Assembly (NCBI RefSeq): GCF_900019265.1
Contig: NZ_CYGX02000027.1
Span: 62,001 to 126,000 of the forward strand
Reading direction: 5' to 3'
Origin: Paraburkholderia ribeironis
GTDB lineage: Bacteria > Pseudomonadota > Gammaproteobacteria > Burkholderiales > Burkholderiaceae
Length of the DNA: 64,000 nt
Shown here: positions 54,015-63,210 of the stretch, piece by piece
How the letters are laid out: each line of letters starts with the position of its first letter
Position numbering within the stretch: position 1 is the first letter of the stretch
Notes under the pieces: generated by a model
What the model was told of the DNA's origin: nothing
The model's input: the letters and a program-made list of their open reading frames with translations, nothing else
The model's database searches: none
Translations under genes and position numbers: made by a program

Positions 54015-55451
54015 ATGTTGAACGAGACTTACCCGTACTACCTCGCGAACGAAGCGGTGGCCGCCAATACCGATCTCGAAGTGACCGACAAATTCAGCGG
54101 CGCGGTGGCGACCCGCGTGGCGATGGCCGACGCACCCACGATCGACAAGGCGATCGGTTACGCGGTCGACGCCATGCCCGCGTTGCGCGAGTTCCCGCCG
54201 TTCAAGCGCCAGGCCGTGCTCGAGCACTGCGTGAAGCGTTTTCGCGAGCGTTACGACGAACTGGCGCTCGCGCTGTGTATCGAAGCCGGCAAGCCGATCA
54301 ACGATTCGAAAGGTGAAGTCACGCGCCTGATCGACACGTTCAAGGTGGCCGCCGAAGAGAGCGTGCGCATCGACGGCGAGATCGTCAATCTGGAAATTTC
54401 GCCGCGTGCGAGGGGCTATCACGCCTATGTGAAGCGCGTGCCGATCGGGCCATGCTCGTTCATCTCGCCGTTCAATTTCCCGCTGAACCTGACCGCGCAC
54501 AAAGTTGCGCCCGCCATCGCCGCGGGCGTGCCGTTCGTGCTGAAGCCGGCGAGCCGCACGCCGGTCGGCGCGCTGATCATGGGCGAAATCCTCGCGGAAA
54601 CCGATTTGCCGAAAGGCGCGTTCTCGATTCTTCCCGCCCATCGCGACGGCGCCGATCTGTTCACCACCGACGAACGCTTCAAGCTGCTGTCGTTCACCGG
54701 CTCGCCGGCGGTGGGCTGGGAGCTGAAGAGGAAGGCCGGCAAGAAGAAAGTGATTCTGGAGCTGGGCGGCAACGCGGCCGCAATCGTCGACGGCGATCAG
54801 GGCGACAAGCTCGACTATGTGGTCGAGCGGCTCGCGTTCGGCGCGTTCTATCAGTCGGGGCAGAGTTGCATCGGCGTGCAGCGGATTCTGGTGCATGCGC
54901 AGGTCTATGATGCGTTGCGCGAGAAGCTGATCGCGAAAACGAAGTCGCTCGTGATGGGCGATCCGAAAGACGAAAAGACCTTTGTCGGGCCGATGATCTC
55001 CGAGTCGGAATCCAAACGGCTCGCCGGCTGGATGGAGAGCGCGGTGCAGGCGGGCGCGAAAATCGTTGCGGGCGGCAAGGTCGACGGTGCGATGTTCGAG
55101 GCCACGCTGCTCGAAGGCGTGCAGCGCGACACCGATCTGTACCGCAAGGAAGCGTTCGGGCCGGTCGCGATCCTTGAGCGTTTCGACGATTTCGAGGCCG
55201 CGCTCGAGGCGGTCAACGACAGCGACTTCGGTCTGCAGGCGGGCGTGTTCACCGATTCGCTCGCCCATGCGCATCGCGCTTGGGATGCGCTCGAAGTGGG
55301 CGGCGTGGTGATCAACGACGTGCCGTCGTTCCGGGTCGACAACATGCCGTATGGTGGCGTGAAAGACTCGGGACTGGGGCGCGAAGGCGTGCGCTACGCG
55401 ATCGAGGATATGACCGAGTTGCGCTTGATGGTGATGCGCGAGACGTGGTGA
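54015..55451 (+). CDS. NAD(P)-dependent aldehyde dehydrogenase
   Basis: The 478-residue enzyme oxidises an aldehyde to the acid. The catalytic Cys is in YQSGQSCIGVQR near residue 285, and the general-base Glu is in VILELGGNAA near 251. The Rossmann region carries FNFPLNLTAHKVAPAIAAG near 155, and ending motifs INDVPSFRVDNMPYGGVKDSGLGREG are intact. AAGGAGAA lies 6 bases before the ATG. The pairing with a TPP carboligase suggests one pathway, for example oxidation of an aldehyde formed or used by the carboligase. The substrate is unknown. Confidence 0.9.
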   Translation: MLNETYPYYLANEAVAANTDLEVTDKFSGAVATRVAMADAPTIDKAIGYAVDAMPALREFPPFKRQAVLEHCVKRFRERYDELALALCIEAGKPINDSKGEVTRLIDTFKVAAEESVRIDGEIVNLEISPRARGYHAYVKRVPIGPCSFISPFNFPLNLTAHKVAPAIAAGVPFVLKPASRTPVGALIMGEILAETDLPKGAFSILPAHRDGADLFTTDERFKLLSFTGSPAVGWELKRKAGKKKVILELGGNAAAIVDGDQGDKLDYVVERLAFGAFYQSGQSCIGVQRILVHAQVYDALREKLIAKTKSLVMGDPKDEKTFVGPMISESESKRLAGWMESAVQAGAKIVAGGKVDGAMFEATLLEGVQRDTDLYRKEAFGPVAILERFDDFEAALEAVNDSDFGLQAGVFTDSLAHAHRAWDALEVGGVVINDVPSFRVDNMPYGGVKDSGLGREGVRYAIEDMTELRLMVMRETW

Positions 55452-55707
55452 CGCGGCGCGGCCGGCGGCGGCCTTGTGCCGCCGTAAGCAGAAAGGCGCC
55501 GCACGCGCCATGAGTGTTTTCGCTGAAGTGCTACAATACCGCCCTTTCCGGCGGGTGTTTCCGTCGGCCGGAGCCGGCCGCAGTTTTTCCAGTCGTACCG
55601 ACGGGTCCTGTGCGCAACGCCGTGGCTCCGCCTTCATCCTGATGCTCTCTGCGGTTGCGACCGCTGCCGCGCGCACCGCGCCAAGCGCATTTTTAGCGAA
55701 AGCCACC
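55452..55707 (+). promoter_or_regulatory. Long leader of the DEAD-box helicase gene
   Basis: A TACAAT at 55532-55537 predicts a transcript with about 165 untranslated bases containing GC-rich inverted repeats (for example CGGCCGGAGCCGGCCG near 55570). A hairpin CGGCGGC/GCCGCCG at 55466-55484 may end ALDH transcription. Long leaders are common in cold-shock RNA helicase genes. Confidence 0.45.
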
Positions 55708-57177
55708 ATGTCCGACACAGCCGTCATGCCCAGCACTGCGACTTTTGATCAATTCGGCCTCGCGCCCGACATCCTGAAAGCCGTCAAGGAATCGGGCTAC
55801 ACCACGCCCACGCCGATCCAGGCGCAGGCGATTCCCGTCGTGCTGGCCGGCCGTGACGTGATGGGCGCTGCGCAGACCGGCACCGGCAAGACCGCGAGCT
55901 TTTCGCTGCCGATCATCCAGCGGCTGCTGCCGCAGGCCAGCACGAGCGCCTCGCCCGCCCGCCATCCGGTGCGCGCGCTGATCCTCACGCCGACCCGCGA
56001 ACTGGCTGACCAGGTCGCCGCCAACGTGCAGTCGTATGCGAAGCACACGGCGCTGCGCAGCGCCGTGGTGTTCGGCGGCGTGGACATGAATCCGCAGTCC
56101 GAGCAACTGCGCCGCGGCGTCGAAATCCTGATCGCCACGCCGGGCCGTCTGCTCGATCATGTGCAACAGAAAACCGCCAACCTCGGCCAGGTGCAGATGC
56201 TCGTGCTCGATGAAGCCGACCGGATGCTCGACATGGGCTTCCTGCCGGATCTGCAGCGCATCCTGAACCTGCTGCCGAAAGAACGTCAGACGCTGCTGTT
56301 CTCGGCCACCTTCTCGGGCGAAATCAAGAAGCTCGCGGCGACGTATCTGCGCAACCCGCAGACCATCGAAGTCGCGCGCAGCAATTCGACCGCGACCAAC
56401 GTGACGCAGATCGTCTATGAAGTCGCTGAAGGCGACAAGACCGGCGCGGTCGTGCAACTGATCCGCGAGCGCAGCCTCAAGCAGGTGATCGTGTTCTGCA
56501 ACAGCAAGATCGGCGCGAGCCGCCTTGCGCGCAGCCTCGAACGCGATGGCGTGGTGGCGACCGCGATTCACGGCGACCGCACGCAGAACGAGCGGATGCA
56601 GGCGCTCGACGCGTTCAAGCGCGGCGAGATCGAAGCGCTGGTGGCGACCGATGTCGCCGCCCGCGGTCTCGACATCGTCGAGCTGCCCGCGGTGATCAAC
56701 TTCGACCTGCCGTTCAACGCGGAAGACTACGTGCATCGGATTGGCCGTACCGGCCGCGCGGGCGCATCGGGCGATGCGTTGTCACTGTGCAGCCCGAACG
56801 AGCGCAAGCAACTGGCCGATATCGAGAAGCTGATCAAGCGTCCGCTGGATGTGGAACGCATGAGCGTCGATGCGCCGGTGCGGCATCGACATGAAGAGCG
56901 CGCGCCGCGCCGTGAGCGTAGCGACGGGCGTGACGAGCGGGGCGCTCGCCGGCGCTCGGGCGCGTCGTCGGGTTCGTTCGATCGGCCGCATCATCATCGC
57001 GCGCAGCCGGTGGATGACTTCTTCCTGAAGCCGTATGAGCCTTCGCCGGCGTCCATGCGCAAGGTCGAGGAGAACGCGGCTGCCGCGCCTGCGCCGCAGA
57101 AGCCGGGTTCCCGGCAGCCGTTGGCGGCGTTGCTCGGCGGCTTCGGAATGCCGAGGAAGTCGACCTCATCGTCGTGA
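55708..57177 (+). CDS. DEAD-box RNA helicase (RhlE-like)
   Basis: The 489-residue helicase unwinds RNA structures in ribosome assembly and mRNA decay. It has the Q motif GYTTPTPIQAQAIP, motif I AQTGTGKTAS near residue 56, motif II VLDEADRM near 166, motif III SATFSG near 199 and motif VI HRIGRTGRAG near 343. The C-terminal tail is basic and His/Arg-rich, and ends in PLAALLGGFGMPRKS. The start at 55708 is chosen because the frame upstream reads as leader; the alternative ATG at 55510 would precede the TACAAT box. Confidence 0.93.
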   Translation: MSDTAVMPSTATFDQFGLAPDILKAVKESGYTTPTPIQAQAIPVVLAGRDVMGAAQTGTGKTASFSLPIIQRLLPQASTSASPARHPVRALILTPTRELADQVAANVQSYAKHTALRSAVVFGGVDMNPQSEQLRRGVEILIATPGRLLDHVQQKTANLGQVQMLVLDEADRMLDMGFLPDLQRILNLLPKERQTLLFSATFSGEIKKLAATYLRNPQTIEVARSNSTATNVTQIVYEVAEGDKTGAVVQLIRERSLKQVIVFCNSKIGASRLARSLERDGVVATAIHGDRTQNERMQALDAFKRGEIEALVATDVAARGLDIVELPAVINFDLPFNAEDYVHRIGRTGRAGASGDALSLCSPNERKQLADIEKLIKRPLDVERMSVDAPVRHRHEERAPRRERSDGRDERGARRRSGASSGSFDRPHHHRAQPVDDFFLKPYEPSPASMRKVEENAAAAPAPQKPGSRQPLAALLGGFGMPRKSTSSS

Positions 57178-57269
57178 TGTCAGTCGGCGGCGAGATTTTG
57201 AAACATGCGGCGTCCTGAACGCTTTGCAGGTTCTCGAAGGCTTCGCAGCCTCAATGGCTGAGCTCGCTG

Positions 57270-58154
57270 TCACACCCTCGCACCCATCCGCCTTGCCCAC
57301 GCCGCGGTGGCGGCGCCATAGAAGCCGTCTAGTGTCGTAGGCGTGCTGCCGCCCAGGTCCAGTCCCAGATGCCGCGCCGCGGCGCTCAACGCTTCCAGTG
57401 GCCGATCGCTGTCGAGCGCGGTGGCGCCGTTCTGCTTGCTCAGCTTTTCGCCCCGTTCGTTCGTTACGACGGGCACATGTAAATAGCAAGGCGTCGGCAC
57501 GCCAAGACAGCGTTGCAGATAAATCTGCCGCGCCGTCGAGTCCATCAGGTCCGCACCACGCACAATGTGCGTGATGCCCGCGTCCGCATCGTCAACCACT
57601 ACCGCCAGTTGATATGCCCATTGGTTATCCGCGCGCCGCAGCACGAAATCGCCGACCTCGGTGGCGAGATTCTGCGTCTGTTCGCGCTGCCAGCGATCCT
57701 CGAAGGTGATCACGGCGGCAGCGCCGTCGGGCACGCGCAGGCGCCATGCGCGCGCCGGTTTGCCGTGCAGGCCCGAGCGGCACGTGCCGGGATAGGCGAG
57801 GGTGGTGTTGCGCGCATGCGCATGCAGCAGCGAATCGGCGATTTCCTTGCGCGTGCAGCCGCATGGATAGAGGAGGCCGGTAGACTTCAATTGCTCCAGC
57901 GCCTGCTCGTAGCGCGCGGTGCGCCGGCTTTGCCAGACCGGTGCTTCGTCGGCGTGCATGCCGAAGCGTTCGAGGGTGGCGAGGATATCTTCGGCCGCGC
58001 CCGGCACGGTGCGCGGTCCGTCGATGTCTTCGATGCGCACGAGCCACGCGCCACGATGCGCGCGGGCGTCGAGCCAGCTTGCCAGCGCACTGGTCAGCGA
58101 GCCAAAGTGCAGCGGCCCGGTCGGCGACGGCGCAAAGCGTCCGCGATACGTCAT
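57270..58154 (-). CDS. gluQ: Glutamyl-Q tRNA(Asp) synthetase
   Basis: The 294-residue enzyme attaches glutamate to queuosine at the wobble position of tRNA-Asp. It is a truncated GluRS: HIGH-like HFGSL at residues 16-20, a zinc site [10 protein letters not shown] ... TCR, and KLSKQ near 237 in place of KMSKS; the anticodon-binding domain is missing. The start [13 protein letters not shown] is canonical. It lies 49 bp behind trhO on the same strand, giving a small operon for tRNA wobble modification. The frame upstream to 58313 is unsupported. Confidence 0.95.
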   Translation of the reverse strand: MTYRGRFAPSPTGPLHFGSLTSALASWLDARAHRGAWLVRIEDIDGPRTVPGAAEDILATLERFGMHADEAPVWQSRRTARYEQALEQLKSTGLLYPCGCTRKEIADSLLHAHARNTTLAYPGTCRSGLHGKPARAWRLRVPDGAAAVITFEDRWQREQTQNLATEVGDFVLRRADNQWAYQLAVVVDDADAGITHIVRGADLMDSTARQIYLQRCLGVPTPCYLHVPVVTNERGEKLSKQNGATALDSDRPLEALSAAARHLGLDLGGSTPTTLDGFYGAATAAWARRMGARV

Positions 58155-58203
58155 GATTGGGTGGGCGAGGTTGCTTCGCTCAGGCGCCTGCCGTGCGACG
58201 CCA

Positions 58204-59067
58204 TTACGCGGCGTGCGCAGCCTTGCTGTCCGGATGGCAGGCGGGGCATGTTTTACCCGCCACGTACAGCGGCGATTGTTGCTCTTCGGGCGTGACCACT
58301 GCGCGGCAGCCAAAGCATTGTGCGGTCGCGGTGGGCTCCAGATTTGGATTTAGCGCGGTGCGGTAGTCGAACACGAAGCAGTCGCCGTGGTAATGCGCGC
58401 CGCCCACTTCCTCGAAGTATTTCAGGATGCCACCTTCGAGCTGATACACGTTCTCGATGCCGACGTCCTTCATGTGAATCGCGGCCTTCTCGCAGCGAAT
58501 CCCGCCGGTGCAGAACGATACGACGGTCTTGCCTTCGAGATCGGCGCGGTTGTTCTCGATCACGCCAGGAAACTCGCTGAACTTCGTAATGCGGTAGTCG
58601 AGCGCGTTGTCGAACGTGCCGACATCGACTTCGAACGCGTTGCGCGTGTCGAGCATCACGACCGGGCGGCCCTCGTCGTCGTGGCCGCGGTCGAGCCAGC
58701 CCTTCAGCGTCGGGGCGTCGACGAACGGCGCGCGGCCGAGTTCCGGACGGATGGCCGGCTTCTTCATCGTGATGATTTCACGCTTGAGCTTGACCAGCAT
58801 GCGCGTGAATGGCTGCTTGTCCGACAGGCTCTCCTTGAATTGCAGATTCGCGAACTTGCCCTCGAAGAGGGCATCGTGACGGATGTAGTCGATGAACGCG
58901 TTGGTGTTTTCGCACGTGCCGGCGACGAACAGGTTGATGCCTTCCGGCGCCAGCAGCACGGTGCCGCGCAGGCCGAGCGCGTTGCAGCGCTCGAGGACGA
59001 GCGGGCGCCATGCGGCAGTGTCTTCGATAGTCGCGAAATGATAGGCGGCGAGATTGACGATACTCAT
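58204..59067 (-). CDS. trhO: tRNA uridine-34 hydroxylase TrhO (rhodanese family)
   Basis: The 287-residue protein makes 5-hydroxyuridine at tRNA wobble position 34. The N-terminal acylphosphatase-like part includes [16 protein letters not shown] near residue 35, and the rhodanese domain carries the Cys in [13 protein letters not shown] near residue 185. The C-terminal zinc-like motif CFGCR ... CPACH is typical of the YceA family. The next gene, gluQ, also acts at position 34, which supports co-regulation. The ribosome site is weak. Confidence 0.95.
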   Translation of the reverse strand: MSIVNLAAYHFATIEDTAAWRPLVLERCNALGLRGTVLLAPEGINLFVAGTCENTNAFIDYIRHDALFEGKFANLQFKESLSDKQPFTRMLVKLKREIITMKKPAIRPELGRAPFVDAPTLKGWLDRGHDDEGRPVVMLDTRNAFEVDVGTFDNALDYRITKFSEFPGVIENNRADLEGKTVVSFCTGGIRCEKAAIHMKDVGIENVYQLEGGILKYFEEVGGAHYHGDCFVFDYRTALNPNLEPTATAQCFGCRAVVTPEEQQSPLYVAGKTCPACHPDSKAAHAA

Positions 59068-59214
59068 GTGTGTCCAGCGGTAAAAAATGGCCGGCGCGGG
59101 CCGGCGTGCCGAGAGGCGGGGCGCGATGCGCCGCCGCGTCGAGGCCGTGGGTCGCGGCCACGTCGAATAGGGCGAATCCGCTATTATCCCTCAACCCGGG
59201 GCTGTCCCCGACTC

Positions 59215-59589
59215 GGCCGAATGGCCAACGGCTTGCGCTAGCTCAAATCGTGCGCTGACTTGCTGTGTGATCACCGCGCAGTTGCCGGGAATTTGCCATG
59301 CACTCGCCACGTGGTTGCCATGCACTCGCCACGTGATTACCGCATGCTTGCCACGTGGTCCTCGCGCAATTGCCGAACCATGGCCCTGCGTGCGCGCTTG
59401 CCTCAACCGTGCGCCGACCTGGTTACGCCCGCACGCGGCGGTGCCGCATGGGTGTCTTAGTTGCCACGTGGTCCTCGCGCAATTGCCGAACCATGGCCCT
59501 GTGTGCGCGCTTGCCGCAACCGTGCGCCGGCCTGGTTACACCCGCACGCGGCAGTGCCGCATGGGCATCTTAGGCCGAATGGCTAACGG
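59215..59589. repeat. Repeat block upstream of dnaE (113-bp x2, 22-bp x3, flanking 17-bp)
   Basis: Two near-identical 113-bp copies (59348-59460 and 59461-59573) start TTGCCACGTGGTCC. Before them lie 22-bp units (59293-59314, 59315-59336 and a degenerate third to 59358), each ending GCCACGTG. The block is framed by GGCCGAATGGCYAACGG at 59215-59231 and 59573-59589. The part at 59230-59290 looks like a decayed further copy. It fills most of the 570-bp trhO/dnaE gap; no gene is present. Confidence 0.88.
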
Positions 59590-59601
59590 GCGGTTTTGGC
59601 C

Positions 59602-59630
59602 TGAACACCGCGGATGGGTGGAGTTACAAT
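59602..59630 (+). promoter_or_regulatory. dnaE promoter, predicts leaderless mRNA
   Basis: TGAACA (59602-59607) and TACAAT (59625-59630) with a 17-bp spacer place the start site at about 59637-59638, exactly the A of the dnaE ATG. Confidence 0.5.
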
Positions 59631-59637
59631 GTCGCCC

Positions 59638-62600
59638 ATGTCAGATCCCCGCTTCGTTCATCTCCGCGTTCACTCCGAATTTTCGATTGCCGACGGCATC
59701 GTGCGTCTTGACGACATTGTCAAGGCCGCGGCCAAAGACGGTCAGGGCGCGCTCGCCCTCACCGATCTCGGCAACGCGTTCGGCCTCGTCCGTTTCTACA
59801 AGGAAGCCCGTGGCAAAGGAGTCAAGCCCATTGCCGGCTGCGATGTCTGGATCACCAATCCGGACGACCGCGACAAGCCCTCGCGCTTGCTGCTGCTGGT
59901 CAAGGACCGGCGCGGCTATTTGAACCTGTGCGAACTGCTCAGCAAGGCGTCGCTCACGAACCAGTATCGCGGCCGTGCGGAACTCGAAGCGAGCTGGCTC
60001 GAATCGGGTCTCGGCGAAGGGCTGCTCGCGTTGTCGGGGGCGCAGCAGGGCGACGTCGGTCTCGCGCTCGCGGCCGGCAACGAGGAAGCAGCGAAGCGCA
60101 ATGCGTTGCGCTGGGCGAAGGTATTCCCGGGTGGCTTTTACATCGAGCTGCAACGTTGCGGCCTGCCGGGCGGCGAGCAGTACGTGCAGCAGGCGGTGGC
60201 GCTCGCGGCGGCGCTGAAATTGCCGGTGGTCGCCACGCATCCGATGCAGTTCATGACGCCGGACGACTTCACCGCGCACGAAGCGCGCGTGTGTATCTCG
60301 GAAGGCGACATTCTCGCCAATCCGCGCCGCTCGAAGCGCTTTACGTCCGAGCAGTATTTCCGCACCCAGCAGGACATGGCCGCGCTGTTCGCCGACATTC
60401 CTTCGGCGCTCGCCAACTCGGTCGAGATCGCGAAGCGCTGCAACCTCACGCTCGAACTCGGCAAGCCGAAGCTGCCGCTGTTCCCGACGCCCGACGGCAT
60501 GTCGCTCGACGACTACCTCGTGCAGCTGTCGAAAGAGGGCCTCGAAAAGCGTCTGGAGCAGCTATACCCGGACGAAGCCGAGCGCGCCGCGCAGCGCGAA
60601 ACCTACTATCAGCGCCTCGAATTCGAGTGCGGCACGATCATCAAGATGGGCTTTCCGGGCTACTTCCTGATCGTGGCGGACTTCATCAACTGGGCAAAGA
60701 ACAACGGCGTGCCGGTCGGGCCGGGGCGGGGCTCGGGGGCAGGTTCGCTGGTCGCGTACGCGCTGGGTGTGACCGACCTCGATCCGCTGCGCTACAACCT
60801 GCTGTTCGAACGTTTTCTGAATCCGGAACGGGTGTCGATGCCCGACTTCGACATCGACTTCTGCCAGCACGGCCGCGATCGCGTGATCCAGTACGTGAAG
60901 GACAAATACGGCGCCGACGCCGTGTCGCAGATCGCCACCTTCGGCACGATGGCGGCGAAGGCGGCGGTGCGTGACATCGGCCGGGTGCTCGATCTCGGCT
61001 ATATGTTCACGGACGGTGTGGCCAAGCTGATTCCGTTCAAGCCGGGCAAGCACGTCACCATCGCCGACGCGATGAAGGAAGAGCCGCTCTTGCAGGAGCG
61101 TTTCGACAACGAAGACGAGGTGCATCAGCTGCTCGAACTCGCGCAGCGCGTGGAGGGCCTCACGCGTAACGTCGGCATGCACGCGGGCGGTGTGCTGATC
61201 GCGCCCGGCAAGCTGACCGACTTCTGTCCGCTGTACACGCAGGGCGATGAAAGCGGCGTCGTCAGCCAGTACGACAAGGACGACGTCGAAGCCGTCGGCC
61301 TCGTGAAGTTCGACTTTCTGGGTCTGACCACGCTGACGATTCTCGACTGGGCCGAGCGCTATATCCGCCGGCTCGATCCGTCGAAGCAGGACTGGTCGCT
61401 CGGCCAGGTGCCGCTCGACGACCCGGCGTCGTTCTCGATCCTGAAGAAAGCGAATACCGTCGCGGTGTTCCAGCTGGAAAGCCGCGGCATGCAGGGCATG
61501 CTGAAAGACGCGCAGCCCGACCGCTTCGAGGACATCATCGCGCTGGTCGCATTGTACCGTCCGGGCCCGATGGACCTGATCCCAAGCTTCTGCGCGCGTA
61601 AGCACGGCCGCGAAGTGGTCGAGTATCCGGACCCGCGCGTCGAACCTGTCCTGCAAGAGACCTACGGCATCATGGTCTATCAGGAGCAGGTGATGCAGAT
61701 GGCGCAGATCATCGGCGGCTATTCGCTGGGCGGCGCCGACCTGCTGCGCCGTGCAATGGGTAAGAAGAAGGCCGAGGAAATGGCCGAGCATCGCGAGCTG
61801 TTCCGTCAGGGCGCCGCGAAGAACGGCTTGACCGGCGAGAAGGCCGACGAAATCTTCGACCTGATGGAGAAGTTCGCGGGCTACGGCTTCAACAAGTCGC
61901 ATGCGGCCGCGTATGCGCTGCTTGCGTACTACACCGCGTGGCTCAAGGCGCACCATCCGGCTGAATTCATGGCGGCAAATATGTCGCTCGCGATGGACGA
62001 CACGGACAAGGTCAAGATCCTGTTCGAAGACTGTCTCGCGAACAAGATGGCCGTGTTGCCGCCGGACGTGAACCTGTCCGCGTATCGCTTCGAGCCGGTC
62101 GCCGAAGCCGACGGCAAGCGTTCGAAAACGATCCGCTACGGACTTGGCGCGATCAAGGGCAGCGGTCAGAATGCGATCGAAGAAATCCTGCGCGCACGCG
62201 AAGAAGGTCCGTTCGTCGACATCTTCGATTTCTGCAATCGCGTGGACCGCCGCATCGTCAATCGTCGCACGGTTGAGGCATTGATCCGCGCCGGCGCGTT
62301 CGACACGCTGCATGCGAATCGCGCGCAACTGATCGCGTCAGTGTCGCTCGCGATGGAGGCGGCCGAACAGGCGAGCGCCAATGCGCTGCAGGCAGGTCTG
62401 TTCGACATGGGCGACGCGCCGTCGCAAGGGCATGAACTGATCGACGAGCCGGAATGGCCTGAGAAGAAGAAGCTGCAGGAAGAGAAGGCCGCGCTCGGCT
62501 TCTATCTGTCGGGGCATCTGTTCGACGCGTACAAGGATGAAGTGCGCCGCTTTGTGCGCCAGAAGATCGGCGATCTGAAGGAAGGGCGCGACAAGCTGGT

Positions 62601-63210
62601 CGCCGGTGTGATCGCGTCGCTGCGCACGCAGATGACCCAGCGCGGCAAGATGCTGATCGCGCTGCTCGACGACGGCACGGGCCAATGCGAAGTGACCGTG
62701 TTCAACGAGACCTTCGAGGCGCACAAGCAATTCTTCAAGGAAGACGAACTGCTGGTGGTGCAAGGCCAGGCACGCAACGACGCGTTCACGGGCGGCATTC
62801 GCTTCACCGTCGACACGGTCATGGATCTGGGCCGTGCGCGCTGCCGCTACGCGGAAGCCGTGAAAGTGCAGATGAACGGCAGCGCGGACGCGCTGGCGTT
62901 GCGTCGTGTGCTGGAGGCGCATAGCGCGGCGAGAGACGAGCCGCAGGCGGCTGCGGTGCCGGCTGCCTCATCGCGCGGCGGCGGGCGCAATGGTGGTGGC
63001 GGTGGTGGTGGCTATGGCGGTGGCGACAATGGCCGCCAGCGCCCGGCGGTGCAGATTCCGAACGGGCTGGCGGTGCAGGTGGTCTATCGCAGCGCAAATG
63101 CGCAAGGCGAGATGCGTCTGGGCGACGCGTGGCGCGTGAAGCCGACCGACGAACTGCTCGCCGCGCTGCGCGGCGAGTTCGCGGGAAGCGCGATCGAGAT
63201 CGTCTACTGA
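59638..63210 (+). CDS. dnaE: DNA polymerase III alpha subunit
   Basis: The 1190-residue replicase starts MSDPRFVHLRVHSEFSIADG, the PHP domain opening. Palm residues are in GPGRGSGAGSLVAYALG near 362 and PDFDIDFCQHGRDRVIQY near 401 (metal Asp residues), and DLLRRAMGKKKAEEM near 703. The clamp-binding QAGLF lies near 919-923, and the OB domain follows. Near 1112-1136 there is a Gly/Arg-rich run (GGGRNGGGGGGGYGGG) not found in E. coli. Upstream ATGs at 59614 and 59629 are possible starts; 59638 is preferred from the promoter and homology-like N-terminus. Confidence 0.96.
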   Translation: MSDPRFVHLRVHSEFSIADGIVRLDDIVKAAAKDGQGALALTDLGNAFGLVRFYKEARGKGVKPIAGCDVWITNPDDRDKPSRLLLLVKDRRGYLNLCELLSKASLTNQYRGRAELEASWLESGLGEGLLALSGAQQGDVGLALAAGNEEAAKRNALRWAKVFPGGFYIELQRCGLPGGEQYVQQAVALAAALKLPVVATHPMQFMTPDDFTAHEARVCISEGDILANPRRSKRFTSEQYFRTQQDMAALFADIPSALANSVEIAKRCNLTLELGKPKLPLFPTPDGMSLDDYLVQLSKEGLEKRLEQLYPDEAERAAQRETYYQRLEFECGTIIKMGFPGYFLIVADFINWAKNNGVPVGPGRGSGAGSLVAYALGVTDLDPLRYNLLFERFLNPERVSMPDFDIDFCQHGRDRVIQYVKDKYGADAVSQIATFGTMAAKAAVRDIGRVLDLGYMFTDGVAKLIPFKPGKHVTIADAMKEEPLLQERFDNEDEVHQLLELAQRVEGLTRNVGMHAGGVLIAPGKLTDFCPLYTQGDESGVVSQYDKDDVEAVGLVKFDFLGLTTLTILDWAERYIRRLDPSKQDWSLGQVPLDDPASFSILKKANTVAVFQLESRGMQGMLKDAQPDRFEDIIALVALYRPGPMDLIPSFCARKHGREVVEYPDPRVEPVLQETYGIMVYQEQVMQMAQIIGGYSLGGADLLRRAMGKKKAEEMAEHRELFRQGAAKNGLTGEKADEIFDLMEKFAGYGFNKSHAAAYALLAYYTAWLKAHHPAEFMAANMSLAMDDTDKVKILFEDCLANKMAVLPPDVNLSAYRFEPVAEADGKRSKTIRYGLGAIKGSGQNAIEEILRAREEGPFVDIFDFCNRVDRRIVNRRTVEALIRAGAFDTLHANRAQLIASVSLAMEAAEQASANALQAGLFDMGDAPSQGHELIDEPEWPEKKKLQEEKAALGFYLSGHLFDAYKDEVRRFVRQKIGDLKEGRDKLVAGVIASLRTQMTQRGKMLIALLDDGTGQCEVTVFNETFEAHKQFFKEDELLVVQGQARNDAFTGGIRFTVDTVMDLGRARCRYAEAVKVQMNGSADALALRRVLEAHSAARDEPQAAAVPAASSRGGGRNGGGGGGGYGGGDNGRQRPAVQIPNGLAVQVVYRSANAQGEMRLGDAWRVKPTDELLAALRGEFAGSAIEIVY

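Noticed and set aside
59267..59923. ORF of 218 residues through the repeat block before dnaE
   Set aside because: It translates tandem repeats and then enters dnaE in another frame; no ribosome site.
60562..62328. Antisense ORF of 588 residues opposite dnaE
   Set aside because: A shadow of dnaE with Arg/His-rich composition; no domain seen.
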